Positions 53,549-64,000 of a stretch of DNA of 64,000 nucleotides are shown in pieces. The DNA is taken from the NCBI GenBank assembly GCA_008921705.1, contig VFFE01009182.1, positions 641,892-705,891 of the forward strand, written 5' to 3'. The notes below the pieces were generated by a model. That model made no database searches, had not been told where the DNA came from, and was given only the letters and a program-made list of their open reading frames with translations. The translations under genes were made by a program, and so were the position numbers. The stretch is from Burhinus oedicnemus (Eukaryota > Chordata > Aves > Charadriiformes > Burhinidae). Numbering within the stretch: position 1 is the first letter of the stretch; every line of letters begins with the position of its first letter.

Positions 53549-54183
53549 GGCAAAGTGTGACGAACACGGAGTGGCAGAGATGAACTGTTACCGACCGACC
53601 GCAACCCCCCATTCCCCATCCCCCTGTGCTGCAGGGTGGGAGGTGGAGGAGTCAGGGAATGAAGGAGTAAAGTTGAGCCTGGGAAAAAGAGTGTTATTTC
53701 GATTCTTGTCTTTGTTCCTCACTATCCAAATATATTTTAATTGGCAATAAATTAAATCAATTTTCCCTGAGTCTGTTTTGCTCATAATAATAATTGGTAA
53801 GTGATCTCTTGCTCTTTATCTCAACCCATCCTACTGTCTCCGCCCATCTTGTTGAGAAGTGGAAGTGACTGGGTGAGTATCTGGCAGCTGGCCAAGGTCA
53901 ACCCACTACAAGAATATGCAAAGTCAAAATACTTTGTTCTATAAAACATTTGCTTACATTTTTATCACTCCAAAGCACTGTCACTGTACTAAATGCATGC
54001 TGATCTAACCTTTACACTGTCATATATTATTATGTATTCACAGTCATGCCAGACATCTCAGAAAAAAAAAAGTCCATTCAAAAAAAGAAAAAAAAAAATC
54101 ACAATTTTACACATCCAACTATATTTCTCATAGTAACCATTAAAATGAAGTACTGTATCCAGTAAAAGAAAGACACGGACATA

Positions 54184-54597
54184 TCAGAATAAGTTGGCTG
54201 GAGAGCTATCAAAGTGGTTACTGGGTTGGAGCACATGAGCTCGCTGTCGACAGAGACTAAGACAACTGGAATCATTCAGCCCAGAGAAGGCCAAAGGGAG
54301 ATCCTACTGCTGTCTACCTCTACCTACTGGGAGGGTACAGAGATGAGGGAGCCAGACTCTTGTCAAAGGTGTACTGTGAGGGGATGAGTGGCAACAGACA
54401 CAAGCTGAAACACAGGCAATTCCAAGCAGGTGCACGGGAAAGCTTTTTATGGAATATCTATCCTTGGAGCTAATTCAGCACTTGACTGGACAGCCCCTGG
54501 AGCAACCTGCTGTACTTTGGCTTGCTTTGAGCAGGATGCTGGACTCCTGGAGCTCATCTCTGGAGATCTCTTCTGATCTAAATTACTCTATGAATCT
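54184..54597 (+). mobile_element. Old CR1 LINE 3' end
   Basis: Motifs in CR1 order on the plus strand are CATTCAGCCCAGAGAAGGCC ('ttcagcctggagaagagaag'), GGCAACAGACACAAGCTGAAA then CACAGGCAATTCC ('gggcacaaactgaaacacaggaagttcc'), TTGAGCAGGATGCTGGACTCC, and a tail-like TTACTCTATGAATCT. It is strongly diverged and covers only the last 400 bases of the element. Confidence 0.75.
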
Positions 54598-56480
54598 AAA
54601 AACTTTATTAAATTTGTATCAAAATAGGACAATAAGTTGATGTATGTATGACTTTCAATCTAAAATTCAAAATTATTCTTCTTTTGAATAAGCTTGGCTT
54701 CACTCAGGAAACGTAAATTGAAACTCCAAGTAAAAGAACAAAAAAAACCAAAAAACAACAAAACCAAAAAGTTCACTTGAATTCAACTTGTTTGCCTCAA
54801 ACGTACAATAAATATGGGGCTGCTCTCCCATTATAAAAATACCATCTGCATATGCCCATATGGTGAAAAACACCACAATCCATTGGGCTATTCCAGCCTG
54901 AAAGGAAATAATGCTTCCCATTAGGCACCTGGTAATGTCCCATTTTCTAATATTAGAAGCTTCTGAATGTATCCTAATACATCAAGAGATAACAGGTTTG
55001 TCATCAGTTCACTCACTCCAGCCACCTTAACTGAAAAAATAAGCAGTCGAAATTTTAGAAAAAGATAGACTCCTTAAGCACACTTACCAAATAAAGGGCA
55101 CATGCTTGAAATTTTGTATATGTTGCAGCCTATAGACTAGTGATCTGAGTGAAGTATTAATGTGTATGTTATTGTGTGTATTTCACTTGACCAATGAAAA
55201 TGATTATACAACCACCCTATAAGAAACGCCATAAACTAAGAGTTTTCGTACACTGTCCTCTTGTGCATACACATATGCTGTAAATAAGCACATTCTATGA
55301 GAAAATACAGCACAAGTTAGACAGTGCTCCCCTGGTCAGTAGGTATCTATTACGTTATTGAGATAATTTAATGTCATTGTGCCTTCTACCATGTAATACC
55401 ACTCAAATTCATCTCTGAAAAAAAAAAGTAATGAACTTTTTCAAATTGTTTTCACCTTTCTTACATAAAAATGCTTCACAAATACTAATAAGGTTACTTT
55501 CACAACACCTTCAGAATATACAACTTCATCTCCATTTTAAACAAAAAATTACCATTGAAAAGAAAGGCCGATACAAAAATAATTCACTGAGATCTTCCCC
55601 AAAATACATCCCACTAAAAGAGCTTGTCTTAAGTACAAGGAACATGTAGTGTTCACTTGCCAAAAACAGATTGGAAGTGTTTAATATCACACGAAAATTC
55701 CTAGAAATTGAACTCAATCAAAAATTCAGTTTTTCTTTCCCTCCTCTTCTTCCTGTCCCTTCCCCTATCCATAAAATATCTTCCAGCCTCTGCCACAAGA
55801 GGTAAACCTACTGCAAGAGCTCACTACAAAACACTGATTCATCCCTACAGTACCTCGGCTTTGTACAATGAGGAAGGAGTCCTGTAGAAATAAAACCAGT
55901 ACAAGATTCTTTAGGTGGAGTTATAATACATACATCCAAAAGATAAAACAAATTAAGGCAGTTGGGAATTTCATTTCTGGCTCTATGAGCTAGTCAGTCA
56001 GCAGCTTAGCTCAGTAATAGCCAAAGTCCTGCTGGTGTCCTGGCTGGAACTAGTACACACAGGGCTGGCTGTTAACATCTATGAAGTCTCTACTGAGCCT
56101 ATGTATTTAAAGATTTCAGACTTAACCAAGTTTGGGAAGACGTGCATGGCAAAATGATAACAGGTACTCTTCTGATCAAAAGGTTTCCATAAAAAACTTC
56201 AAGTCGGAGCTACTTCTTTTTAAATCTGCTTGATGATTTAAAATCTTCTTTCTTCCAAATTCTTTTTTCCTACCAGTACATGACACCTTCAGTTTACAAG
56301 TCTAGCTAGTCACCACGCACCCCACTTGTCTTAGGTGTCTGAAGGGAAGGCTCATGGGCACGAAACTCATTTGGAATTCAGTAATACATCTGGTACACGG
56401 AATAACAGCCCAGTGAGAAAATTTATATGAAATAGCACGTGCTGATATAAAGAACTAAATAAATATCTGTGCATACATAC

Positions 56481-56650
56481 CTTCTCACCCATGATTACTG
56501 GCATCAAGCGGTCTAGTAAATTGAATTCTGCCACAGGGATTATAATTGTACATTTAAGAACAGTGAATGTTGTAAGTCGAGTGGGAATGTATTCCTCCAA
56601 TGATGCTACTTCTTCTGAGCTTGGCATAGTTCTATTTCCATCCATAATAT
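56481..56650 (-). CDS. VPS13B: VPS13B coding exon (fourth in window)
   Basis: This 170-nt exon has an acceptor TTTATTGTAG| and a donor GAGAAG|GTATGT. Two bases complete a split aspartate, giving a D-I-M-D junction, and 56 codons follow, ending in phase 0 with VIMGEK. The markers are EEVASLEEYIPTR and AEFNLLDRLMPVIMGEK, which correspond to the EEYIPTR and MAEFNLLD segments I recall in human VPS13B. It sits 608 bp downstream of the preceding exon. The middle, with a run of isoleucines in LKCTIIIPVAEF, fits a beta-strand of the lipid-transfer groove. Confidence 0.94.
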
Positions 56651-57258
56651 CTACAATAAATCAAGATTACATATGTTTGACTGAAGTATCTAAAATAACT
56701 CCTACAGTTGCTGTTTCAGAAACGGTTGGGGACTGGCAAAAAAATTGAAAGTATTTTCCCCCCCCTTCATAGTTAATAATTTTACTCCACACTGGTTCTA
56801 CCTAAGGCTAAATGCAATCATAACTGGATTTTCCTTACTTTGTAATTCTATAGCTCTTTCTCAGAAACTCATCTTAACAGTTTACCGTAGCTTGTTTCCA
56901 TGCATTTTTATGCTCTGTAACTATTATTTCAAGTTAATAAATACATACCAACAGGGATACTTTCTTCTCTAAGACTCCACAATTAAGCTAGAGCTGTCAA
57001 TGAAATAAGCCCTCCTTAGTCAGTAAGAGGCTTGTGATTGAAACAAATGGCCCCCAAAGTGTCTGAAATTATCTCAGAGGTATATCCAACACTGATGGGG
57101 ATATTGTAATTAATTTTACCTTTATTTTAAATTTTGCTCTTTGGACTCAAAATCCCCTGACACATTTGAAGTTTAACTATTCGGAAGCTGCACCTTCAAG
57201 AGCACTGATTTGGTCTGGTTTAATTCTGTATATTTGCGTATATGCAATAGGAGCAAAC
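56651..57258 (-). other. VPS13B: VPS13B intron, 608 bp
   Basis: This is a phase-1 intron splitting the aspartate codon between ...YSRTKP and IMDGNR.... Apart from AT-rich sequence I see nothing in it. Confidence 0.9.
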
Positions 57259-57450
57259 CTGGTTTAGTTCTGCTGTATGGCTCATATTCATGTTCCAGAG
57301 CACAAACTATCATTTTCATTATCCGGTGTACCGCACTGCTATCCAATCGAAGATTGAGTGGACCCACAATGAGGTTTTTTGTAGACATCTCCTGAACATT
57401 TCCAAAATCTTCACTCTTTACTGAAGAAAGGTCTTGCTGATTCCCAGAAA
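57259..57450 (-). CDS. VPS13B: VPS13B coding exon (third in window)
   Basis: This 192-nt exon has an acceptor CTTCTTGTAG| and a donor CCAG|GTTTGC. Two bases complete the split valine, 63 codons follow, and one base is left over. The peptide starts SGNQQDLSSVKSEDFG, continues through a hydrophobic PLNLRLDSSAVHRIMKMIV segment, and ends EYEPYSRTKP. The SSAVHRIMKMIVCALEHEYE block is near-identical to my memory of human VPS13B, while the serine-rich NQQD start is more divergent. The alternating hydrophobic pattern fits the lipid-channel rod of VPS13-family proteins. No catalytic residues are expected, because the family moves lipids and is not enzymatic. Confidence 0.93.
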
Positions 57451-60400
57451 CTACAAGAAGTTTTATAAATAACAATTTACACCAAACAATTTGACATAAT
57501 AAATTTTTTATCAACTACTTTTGTTTCAAATCCTGTGATCACAGACTTATACAGAAAATATAACAATGCAAATTGAACACATAAATATACCGTGACTAGT
57601 TTAACATGTTTAAACAAGCATTATTCCCGTTTAATGCAGAGCAAACAGGGCAAGATTCTGCCTTGCCTCCAAACACAGCACAGTTTAGGAACCTTTCCAT
57701 TAACTTTGTATCTCTCAAGGTTGGGACTCTTTGAAGGTGTCCAAGCTATCGCCAAACTTCTGTGGCAACTTAACCACAGGTGCCAATAACAGCCGTGCCA
57801 TTCAAATCTTCCTACAGTTTATCACAAAGATATCCATCCCAAATAATCAAGGAAAAGGAATGCTGGAAAGAAACTACAGATATGGGCCCTTGAAATGCTA
57901 GCTGCTGGTACACGAGCTAGAACAGTGATAAGAATTACGCTCACTTGTATTGTCATAAACCAGACTGACCCTTCCTTTCATTCACTGATGAGGTAAAGCA
58001 TGGGCAACGAGAATGAAAACTTCTTTAATTATGTCTCAGATGCTTTTAGAAGGACTGCCACAAAGATAAAAGGGTGGTTTAGTCTCTGCATCCAGAAGAT
58101 CCATAACTTTTGTGTTCAGAATGGCAACTAGTGTACCAAGTAAAGTACAGTTACCGTTTTTCTGATATATATGTAGGGTAATGGGGTAGATCAAAATCAC
58201 AAATTTGCTGTATACATGCTACTCATCAGCTACTGAACAGTATGACTACATTTCTCTAAACAAACTTCATGGAAATTCTTCAGTTAAATTATGCAAATTT
58301 CAGAAGCTTAAGTTTTCCTGTTACATATTACTTGTAAGAAAAAAATACCCTCACCCCTCTAACATACTTAGTTTGCAGAATTTCACTCATTTTTTTTTTC
58401 TAATAAATCATCACTTTGACAGTGTCTTCATTGCTTTGACACAAGCACTAAACATTAAATGTCTTTCTAATCATTACACAAATGAACAGTCTGACAAAAT
58501 AAGCACCAAGATTAAATGGATTCTGAGACCACTTAACCTATAAAAATGAGAAAGTTGTGAGATAAAACCGTAGGATGAGTTTAATTCATCCAGTGAATCT
58601 GTGTAGCTCATACTCCTTAGATAGCAAAGTACTCCATAATCTACCTGGTCAAAGCTGTGACCAATAGGAAAGCCAGGAAATGCACAGCCATTGCCATCAA
58701 TTTCACCTTGGTTTCCACAATTTAACACATCTGCAATTGCAGAGCTCTCCATTTGATATGTTCTTCTTGTACTCGTGATCAAGTCATGCCACAGAAGCCA
58801 AGGTCTCTGTAAGCAGTGGACTGACTTCTGCCATGATGATCTTTCTCAACAGCAATATTTTTCAAGTGATTTCCAAGCTCCTATCCAATGTGGATCTTGT
58901 ACACCTACTCAGTGCAAGACAGATCCCATCCCTTCCTCCTTTCACCCATCTGCCCAAATGCAAATCAACCTATTTTCTTGCATAAATCAAATAACCTCCT
59001 GCATTTCTGTTACAGTAACAAACTAAACATACCTGTAGAGAACTACGACCTCAAACCACAGGAAAATCTGACAACTCCAAATTCTTGGTATACCATCCTC
59101 CTCACTGTCACAATCTGTCCGTACTAACATAAATGGCAAGACAAGCTCAGTTTGTCAGACTTGGCAATGGGAGCTGCAGCTTCTGCAGACAGTTGACCTA
59201 CCCACTTTGTCAAAGAGATGTAGGATCTGTCAACTTCTGAGTAGCTGAGGCTTTGTGGTTAAGCAGCCTGGCATGGTGTGCTTCATAACTTCAAGGCAAA
59301 TCTTACTTTTAAACCAACTGGAGGAAAGCATGTTTTATTTCTGGTTGCCCGAGGGGAACCTAGCTGTCTCTCACCCTCCAGGAGAACGCGCCCTTTTCCC
59401 CCACTCCTTTACTGTACTCATTCAAAACAGTCTTTTTAATGGGGGAAGTGAGCTTTGGGGAAAAGCAAGGAAGGACAGGGGGATTTTCCCTTATGTTTAA
59501 ATCATACTCTATAAAATGTTCTTGCTTCTAAGCACTGGTGAGGAAAAGATCCCTGAATAAACCGAGACTATGCCGAATTTAACACAGAGCTGGCCTAATG
59601 CTCTGCAGGCCTTTACAGCCCTATATGCTCATCAGAAGAATTAACTTTGTCCCTAGAAGTTGAACAGAAGTTGAGGGTGAGAACATTTATAGTCTCTGCT
59701 TCCCTTGGTGTTTTGCTTACCATTTCTGAGAAGAAAAAAAGAACAAAAAAAAAAAGGATGGAAAGATACTACCATATAAAACCTATTCAATGAAGTTAGA
59801 ACCTTTTTAATAAACCCTGAAAAAAACTTTCTTTAAAAGCCAGCATACAGCCTGCTGTCAGGGTATGCTTTATTTAATACGCAGTTAACACACATTTTTG
59901 TCTTTCCATTTCTACACAGCATCCAGTTCAGATGAACACTATTAAGAAGTGTAAAAAACCATAACCTCATATAAAAAATAACAAGGCCAAAAGCCTTCAG
60001 AATTAATAACAGCCTACCTTTTAAAAAGAAAAAAAAAAAAGCAAGTTCATATGTATATATTGTATGTATATGAACAATATACTGAAGTGAGAGCACTTAC
60101 ACAAACCACTTTCTGGAATAGTTCCATTTAATTCTAATTAGTGCAAAGAGAATGTGATAGAAAAACTATTGGTTCTACGGATGTAGCTGCTCACAGGTTC
60201 CTTTTGAAACTTCACAGATGCATAAAGGAAAATAATTTCTGATCATTGAGTATTCAGTTCTCTGTAAACCATATGTCTAATTCTAACTGACAAAAAAAAT
60301 CTTAAAATGATGGTGCCGCATAATAAACTTGCCACCAAAATAGAGGGGTACACATTATAAACACAATATAACTTCAAAAATATACCCTGTTAGGTCTGTA

Positions 60401-61897
60401 GGTTATGCAAATCGGTGATCAGGGAACTGACAGGCTACACAATGTTTCAGAGAAATTACCATTTTGTATTGATATTCGAAACAAAATAGAAAAATAAAGT
60501 TGGAAGGGAAGGACAAGCAGAATTTCAAAATAAGACTACTGTGCATGACTATCTATCTTGTTTTCATTCAAAATACTAAAAGTGATTAATGCAATTCCAA
60601 AGTGACAGATGAAACTCCTGAGGTTAATATTATCCATGAGGCACTTGTGGTTTAATCAGTAATCATATGCTTCAAGAAAGGTTAAAGGGGCAAAGAAGGT
60701 GTCAAACCAAAATTGCCTTGACAGATAAAATTCTTACAATCACAGTAACAGCCTCCCATAACTTAAGTTGGGTTAAGTTTTTTAGAGGAAGGTGGTGTGC
60801 ACTGATTGTAACTGAAAACACAGTTAACAATGTCAAAACAAGAAATAGTAAAATGTAAACTTTTACATAAATACTTTCATAAAAACATCACATACTTAAA
60901 ATGTAGCAAGATTTATACTGTTTTCAAAATCTTGAGATATTTATTTCATTTCAGATGAAATAATTTACACCTATTTGATCCTGTTCTATTTAATAATTAC
61001 ATACTTGACTCACAATACGGAAAAATTAGCTAGAAAATAACTAGCAGAAAATGTCACATTCGCCTTTCTGAGGAACAAAACTATCTGAAAATTCAAGGTT
61101 TTAAGTTCTTGATTCTAGAGCTATAACAACCATTTAAACCATTAACTTAAAAATTTATTACTCCATTCTTTTATGTAGTCAGGTAGCTGAAATTAGAGGA
61201 GTAATACTGAAATAAAAGCACACGGCAAGGCTTGATAGGAAGCCAAGCTACATTTTTGTGAGGTGTTTTCCTGGTGACTGATACAGGAAATAAAAGCCAA
61301 GGCGCTGAGAAAGCAAACTGAAAGAAAAAGAAGAGAAGCTGAGGAGGGGAAAAGGTAGTCAGAAAATACCAGCAGCCTGGCCTTGAGGAAAACAAAAAAA
61401 AGTGTTTGAGTTCAGGAATTTCTGAAATGGGTTACTTATAGTCAGAAAAAAATACATCATTAAATTCCTTGTGCATTCAGAGAAACAAGAAAAAATACTC
61501 CCCAAAATCAATTTTTCTTCATAATCAAATAATCTGTGCATATTCAAATTTCTGTACCAAAATTCAAAAAGGATATAAGGCTTACCCTACGTCTTCAACT
61601 TCTCTACATAAATGTTCTGCATGCAATTAAACAATTATTTCTTTATTTAAACAAGAAGTAGACTGCAGTAGAAGCTTGACTTAGTGTACATTTTCTCAGC
61701 TTCACATCACACTCATGGTACAGAGAGGAAAGACTCAGGGCCAGGAAAGAAGTGGGAAATTACCTAGTATATCCCTCTACTGTAAAAGGCAATAGCATCA
61801 TTTATTTCTTTTTATAAGCTTTGCATGATCCATCCTCTAACCAAACTGGAAGTTTTTCTTTCCTACTCCTTTTATACTTAATGTCCAACAAGTCCAG

Positions 61898-61940
61898 GGG
61901 GGGGAAAAAAAACCACACACACACAAAAAAACCCAAAACA
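61898..61940 (+). repeat. G8/A8/(AC)n low-complexity tract
   Basis: GGGGGGGGAAAAAAAACC is followed by an ACACAC run and another A-rich run. Confidence 0.8.
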
Positions 61941-62699
61941 TTAGGACTTGAGACTTCTTTTACAGAGACAAAAACATGCAAAAAAACCCCAGATCAGTTG
62001 GACTACGTAGCAAGGACAGATAAACGTTCAGTCACAAAATAGCAAGATGTTCCCAACAGATGTCCACAGAAATAGTGTTCACAATAATAAACACATAAGT
62101 AGGGAAGAATGCATTATTTAGGCAATAAAACTGCAGAACATAGTTGCAGATGACAATCTTACAAGGGGTGGGGGGAAATCACATTGCAATTCATGGTAAG
62201 AATATCTGTACAAAAATATATACATATTACTTACTGATACATTAACTCCTTTGTCTTGGCTGTTGTGACACTCACAAAAGTAGACATACTTACTGCACTG
62301 AATCCACTGTATTGTCTCAGATTTAGAAAGAATTGATAGGAATCTCAAAAATTACTCAGAATTAGACAATTATCTGTGTGTGCATGGTTTAGGCTAATAT
62401 TTCCTCACAAAATTGTTCCAATATGTATATTTAAAGATTAATTTTCCACACTATCTCTCATCCTTGCATTCTCCTTGACAGGAGAAAATGACATCCCTTT
62501 TCAACTCTGCACCAAGTAGATGATCAACTTGATTCTTCAACCAAGGTTTCTCAAAAGATTTTTTTTTCCCCCCCAAAAAGTCAATAATGACAACTTTTAA
62601 AAGACAGACATCATACTTTGTGAACTTCACCACTGCTACAAGAGAATTACTTTCAGTTTAGTAAGTGACTATAAGAGATATCATTGTGATAACTTATGC

Positions 62700-62731
62700 G
62701 GGGGGGAGAAAGAAAAAAAAAAAAAAAGGAA
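62700..62731 (+). repeat. G7/A15 purine tract
   Basis: GGGGGGGAGAAAGAAAAAAA followed by more A. Simple sequence. Confidence 0.8.
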
Positions 62732-62918
62732 GAACACTAACAATCAACAGCTAACCAAAACAGCTCATCTCAAACACATCAATGAAGATGAAACCATTTT
62801 AACGATGAACCTGATGGTAAATCTAAGGTAAGTCAGAGGACAGTTGGTCAAGGACCAGCTGGGCATGAAAGCTCTTTGTTTCTATTATTTAACAGGGTAA
62901 ACAAAGAATAAAAGCTAC

Positions 62919-63006
62919 CTTTGCCACTGGTGCTTTCCATTGTGTACAAGTAATCCATGTAGAAAGCCCCAAACCTCTGCATTCCAGCTATCTCTGTGTA
63001 CGTCTC
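62919..63006 (-). CDS. VPS13B: VPS13B coding exon (second in window)
   Basis: This 88-nt exon has an acceptor TTGTTGGTAG| and a donor AAAG|GTAGCT. It starts in phase 0 and encodes 29 codons beginning ETYTEIAGMQRFG and including FYMDYLYTMESTSGK. It ends with one base (G) of a split valine codon completed by the next exon. The FGAFYMDYLYTM core matches my memory of human VPS13B, where the same motif precedes a GKG/NQQD segment. The upstream intron is short, about 0.7 kb. There are no stops and no frameshift. Confidence 0.88.
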
Positions 63007-63739
63007 CTACCAACAAAGCAAAGCAAACAAAGAAAACGTTGTATTAGGAAAGAATCTTGAGATTACCAACTGATAGGTTGGTATGAGAGAGATATATTCA
63101 TGTTTGGATTTGTGCATCAACACACGGAAAGGCTTATCAAAACAAAGGACAGAGGTTATCCCAAAGAATTCACCTTTCCGATAGGTAATGTAACTTCTAT
63201 TTGAGGCCACACAAAGGCACATCCATAATTCCAGTAGACATGCTTACCAATTCATCAATAACATCTAGTTAATTAGTACCTTTAATGGAGTAAATATTCT
63301 TCACTTGACCTCTTGCATCCAACAGATCTGCCTAATTAAATATACTAAAAACTGAAGCTCATTCATTCTAGCTTTTTTACTGAAGGAATATTGTGGTTTT
63401 ATCTTTAAACAGTAGGAAATTTACTAAGATTTCATGCCATCATTGGGATTAATACATAATATAATCCCTTATTCCACAACAAGTTTGCTTCCCCTCTTCC
63501 CAAAAAATAGGCAAATCATAAAAGCATCAAAAACAGGCCAAGGAAAGAGTAAAGCTTAAAACTAAAACAACTATGGGAAATGTTTGAATACGTATAAGTA
63601 CTTGTGATTTCACTAATTAGTTTCTTTTTTTTTATGGGATTCTTCAGGGTTACACTTCATCAGTAGTACTAAAAAGGTGAAAATAGTAAAATTTAAATTT
63701 AAAATAAATTAGATATATTCAAAATTGTAAATATCTTAC
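63007..63739 (-). other. VPS13B: VPS13B intron, 733 bp
   Basis: This is a phase-0 intron joining ...LCVTVQ to ETYTEIAG.... It is AT-rich with no recognisable feature. The 185 bases beyond the first exon (63816-64000) are also intronic, and no further exon is visible there. Confidence 0.85.
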
Positions 63740-63815
63740 CTGTACAGTAACACAGAGCATATAACTCCACCTTTGAACACACCTGGAAGGGACCACCTTG
63801 GTCACCGCACCCAGT
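63740..63815 (-). CDS. VPS13B: VPS13B coding exon (first of seven in window)
   Basis: This 76-nt exon has an acceptor ending in TAAAG at 63816 and a strong donor, CAG|GTAAGAT, at 63739-63738. Its first base completes a codon split with an upstream exon outside the window. It then encodes 25 codons beginning LGAVTKVVPSR and ending LCVTVQ, in phase 0. An AG nearer the donor (CCTTCCAG, near 63783) has a better pyrimidine tract, but the longer form stays open and reads through it, so I chose the longer form. It joins in frame to the ETYTEIAG start of the next exon. VPS13B is a bridge-like lipid-transfer protein of the Golgi; this stretch belongs to its elongated N-terminal part. The exact acceptor is the least certain point. 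Confidence 0.8.
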
Positions 63816-64000
63816 CTTTAATAATTGTAGACAGGGAATAAAGATTTACTGCACGATTTACCAAACAGAGACTACTGGTGATGGAAAATTTGTCTCTACC
63901 AAAGGCAGAATTGGTAAAACTCCTTCTAAGCAGACAAATATAGCACATAGACAATAAAATTAACATTGCCCAAGATCTGGTTTCCAAGAGAGCACTTCTT

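Larger units (their letters stand above)
51891..53910 (+). mobile_element. Endogenous-retrovirus-type solo LTR, interrupted by a CR1
   Basis: This looks like a long avian LTR in two pieces: 51891-52216 and about 53319-53910, roughly 0.9 kb together. The left piece has a GC-rich promoter-like start and the GGGGGCACCTGTGTGGAAAC / CATATTTAAGAAAGGGCAAA stretch, which includes a TATTTAAG box. The right piece has tandem GGAGCAG-ending units, a polyadenylation signal AATAAA at 53746-53751, TGAGTCTGTTTTGCTCAT, a TTGGTAAGTGATCTCTTGCTC block, and a CAACCCACTACA end. These match an abundant avian LTR family as I remember it. The element starts TG and ends CA. No gag, pol or env remnant is visible, so it is a solo LTR. 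I did not find a clean target-site duplication. Confidence 0.62.
51671..56480 (-). other. VPS13B: VPS13B intron, 4.8 kb, repeat-rich
   Basis: This is a phase-0 intron joining ...IMGEK to NLSGLL.... Just over half of it is mobile-element sequence: the LTR-like element with its nested CR1 (51891-53910) and an old CR1 copy (54184-54597). The remainder, 54598-56480, is AT-rich with nothing recognisable. Confidence 0.9.
57451..62918 (-). other. VPS13B: VPS13B intron, 5.5 kb
   Basis: This is a phase-1 intron splitting a valine codon between ...STSGK and SGNQQD.... I see no CR1 or LTR in it. It contains a G8/A8/(AC)n tract at 61898-61940 and a G/A-rich tract at 62700-62731. Short ORFs on both strands show no conservation signal that I can recognise. 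Confidence 0.88.

Noticed and set aside
1..64000. Intronic microRNAs of VPS13B (mir-599 and mir-875 in mammals)
   Set aside because: I looked by eye for the mature sequences in the expected orientation and did not find them; they probably lie in another intron.
1..64000. tRNA, rRNA, CRISPR, operon or prophage structures
   Set aside because: No such signals are visible, and the exon-intron and CR1 content shows vertebrate nuclear DNA.

Overview
This is nuclear DNA from a bird, and nearly all of it is intron. The evidence for a bird is the repeat content: several 5'-truncated CR1 LINE copies with the (ATTCTATG)-type 3' end, and an avian-type LTR. The window is AT-rich with short non-conserved ORFs and canonical GT-AG introns. 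It shows no operons, ribosome binding sites, CRISPR arrays or tRNAs.

The one gene I can support runs on the minus strand across the whole window. It is VPS13B (COH1), a very large bridge-like lipid-transfer protein of the Golgi. Seven consecutive coding exons are visible, in transcript order 63740-63815, 62919-63006, 57259-57450, 56481-56650, 51476-51670, 50572-50696 and 29199-29383. Their splice phases match at every junction. Joined, they give 1031 nt and 343 whole codons with no stop or frameshift, from the N-terminal quarter of a protein of about 4,000 residues. The exon before them lies beyond 64000 and the exon after them lies below position 1, so 1-29198 is all part of one intron.

The introns hold the mobile DNA. 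CR1 fragments lie at 341-950 (-), about 7450-8580 (-, ancient), 9425-10862 (+, with reverse-transcriptase remnants), 20286-21074 (-), 21075-21360 (+), 52217-52830 (-) and 54184-54597 (+, old). An LTR-like element (51891-53910, +) is split by the 52217-52830 CR1 and a further block of unknown sequence. Low-complexity tracts include a polypurine tract holding a 20-base assembly gap, G-runs, a 31-base poly(A) and AC/AT microsatellites.

I found no new multi-gene system. The points most worth checking are the open reading frame past the 29199-29383 exon (a possible short VPS13B isoform), an orphan exon-like ORF at 13249-13356, the nested LTR/CR1 locus with its 13-bp repeat, and the abutting head-to-head CR1 pair at 21075. 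Gene identity and repeat family calls rest on memory of the families, not on a database search.
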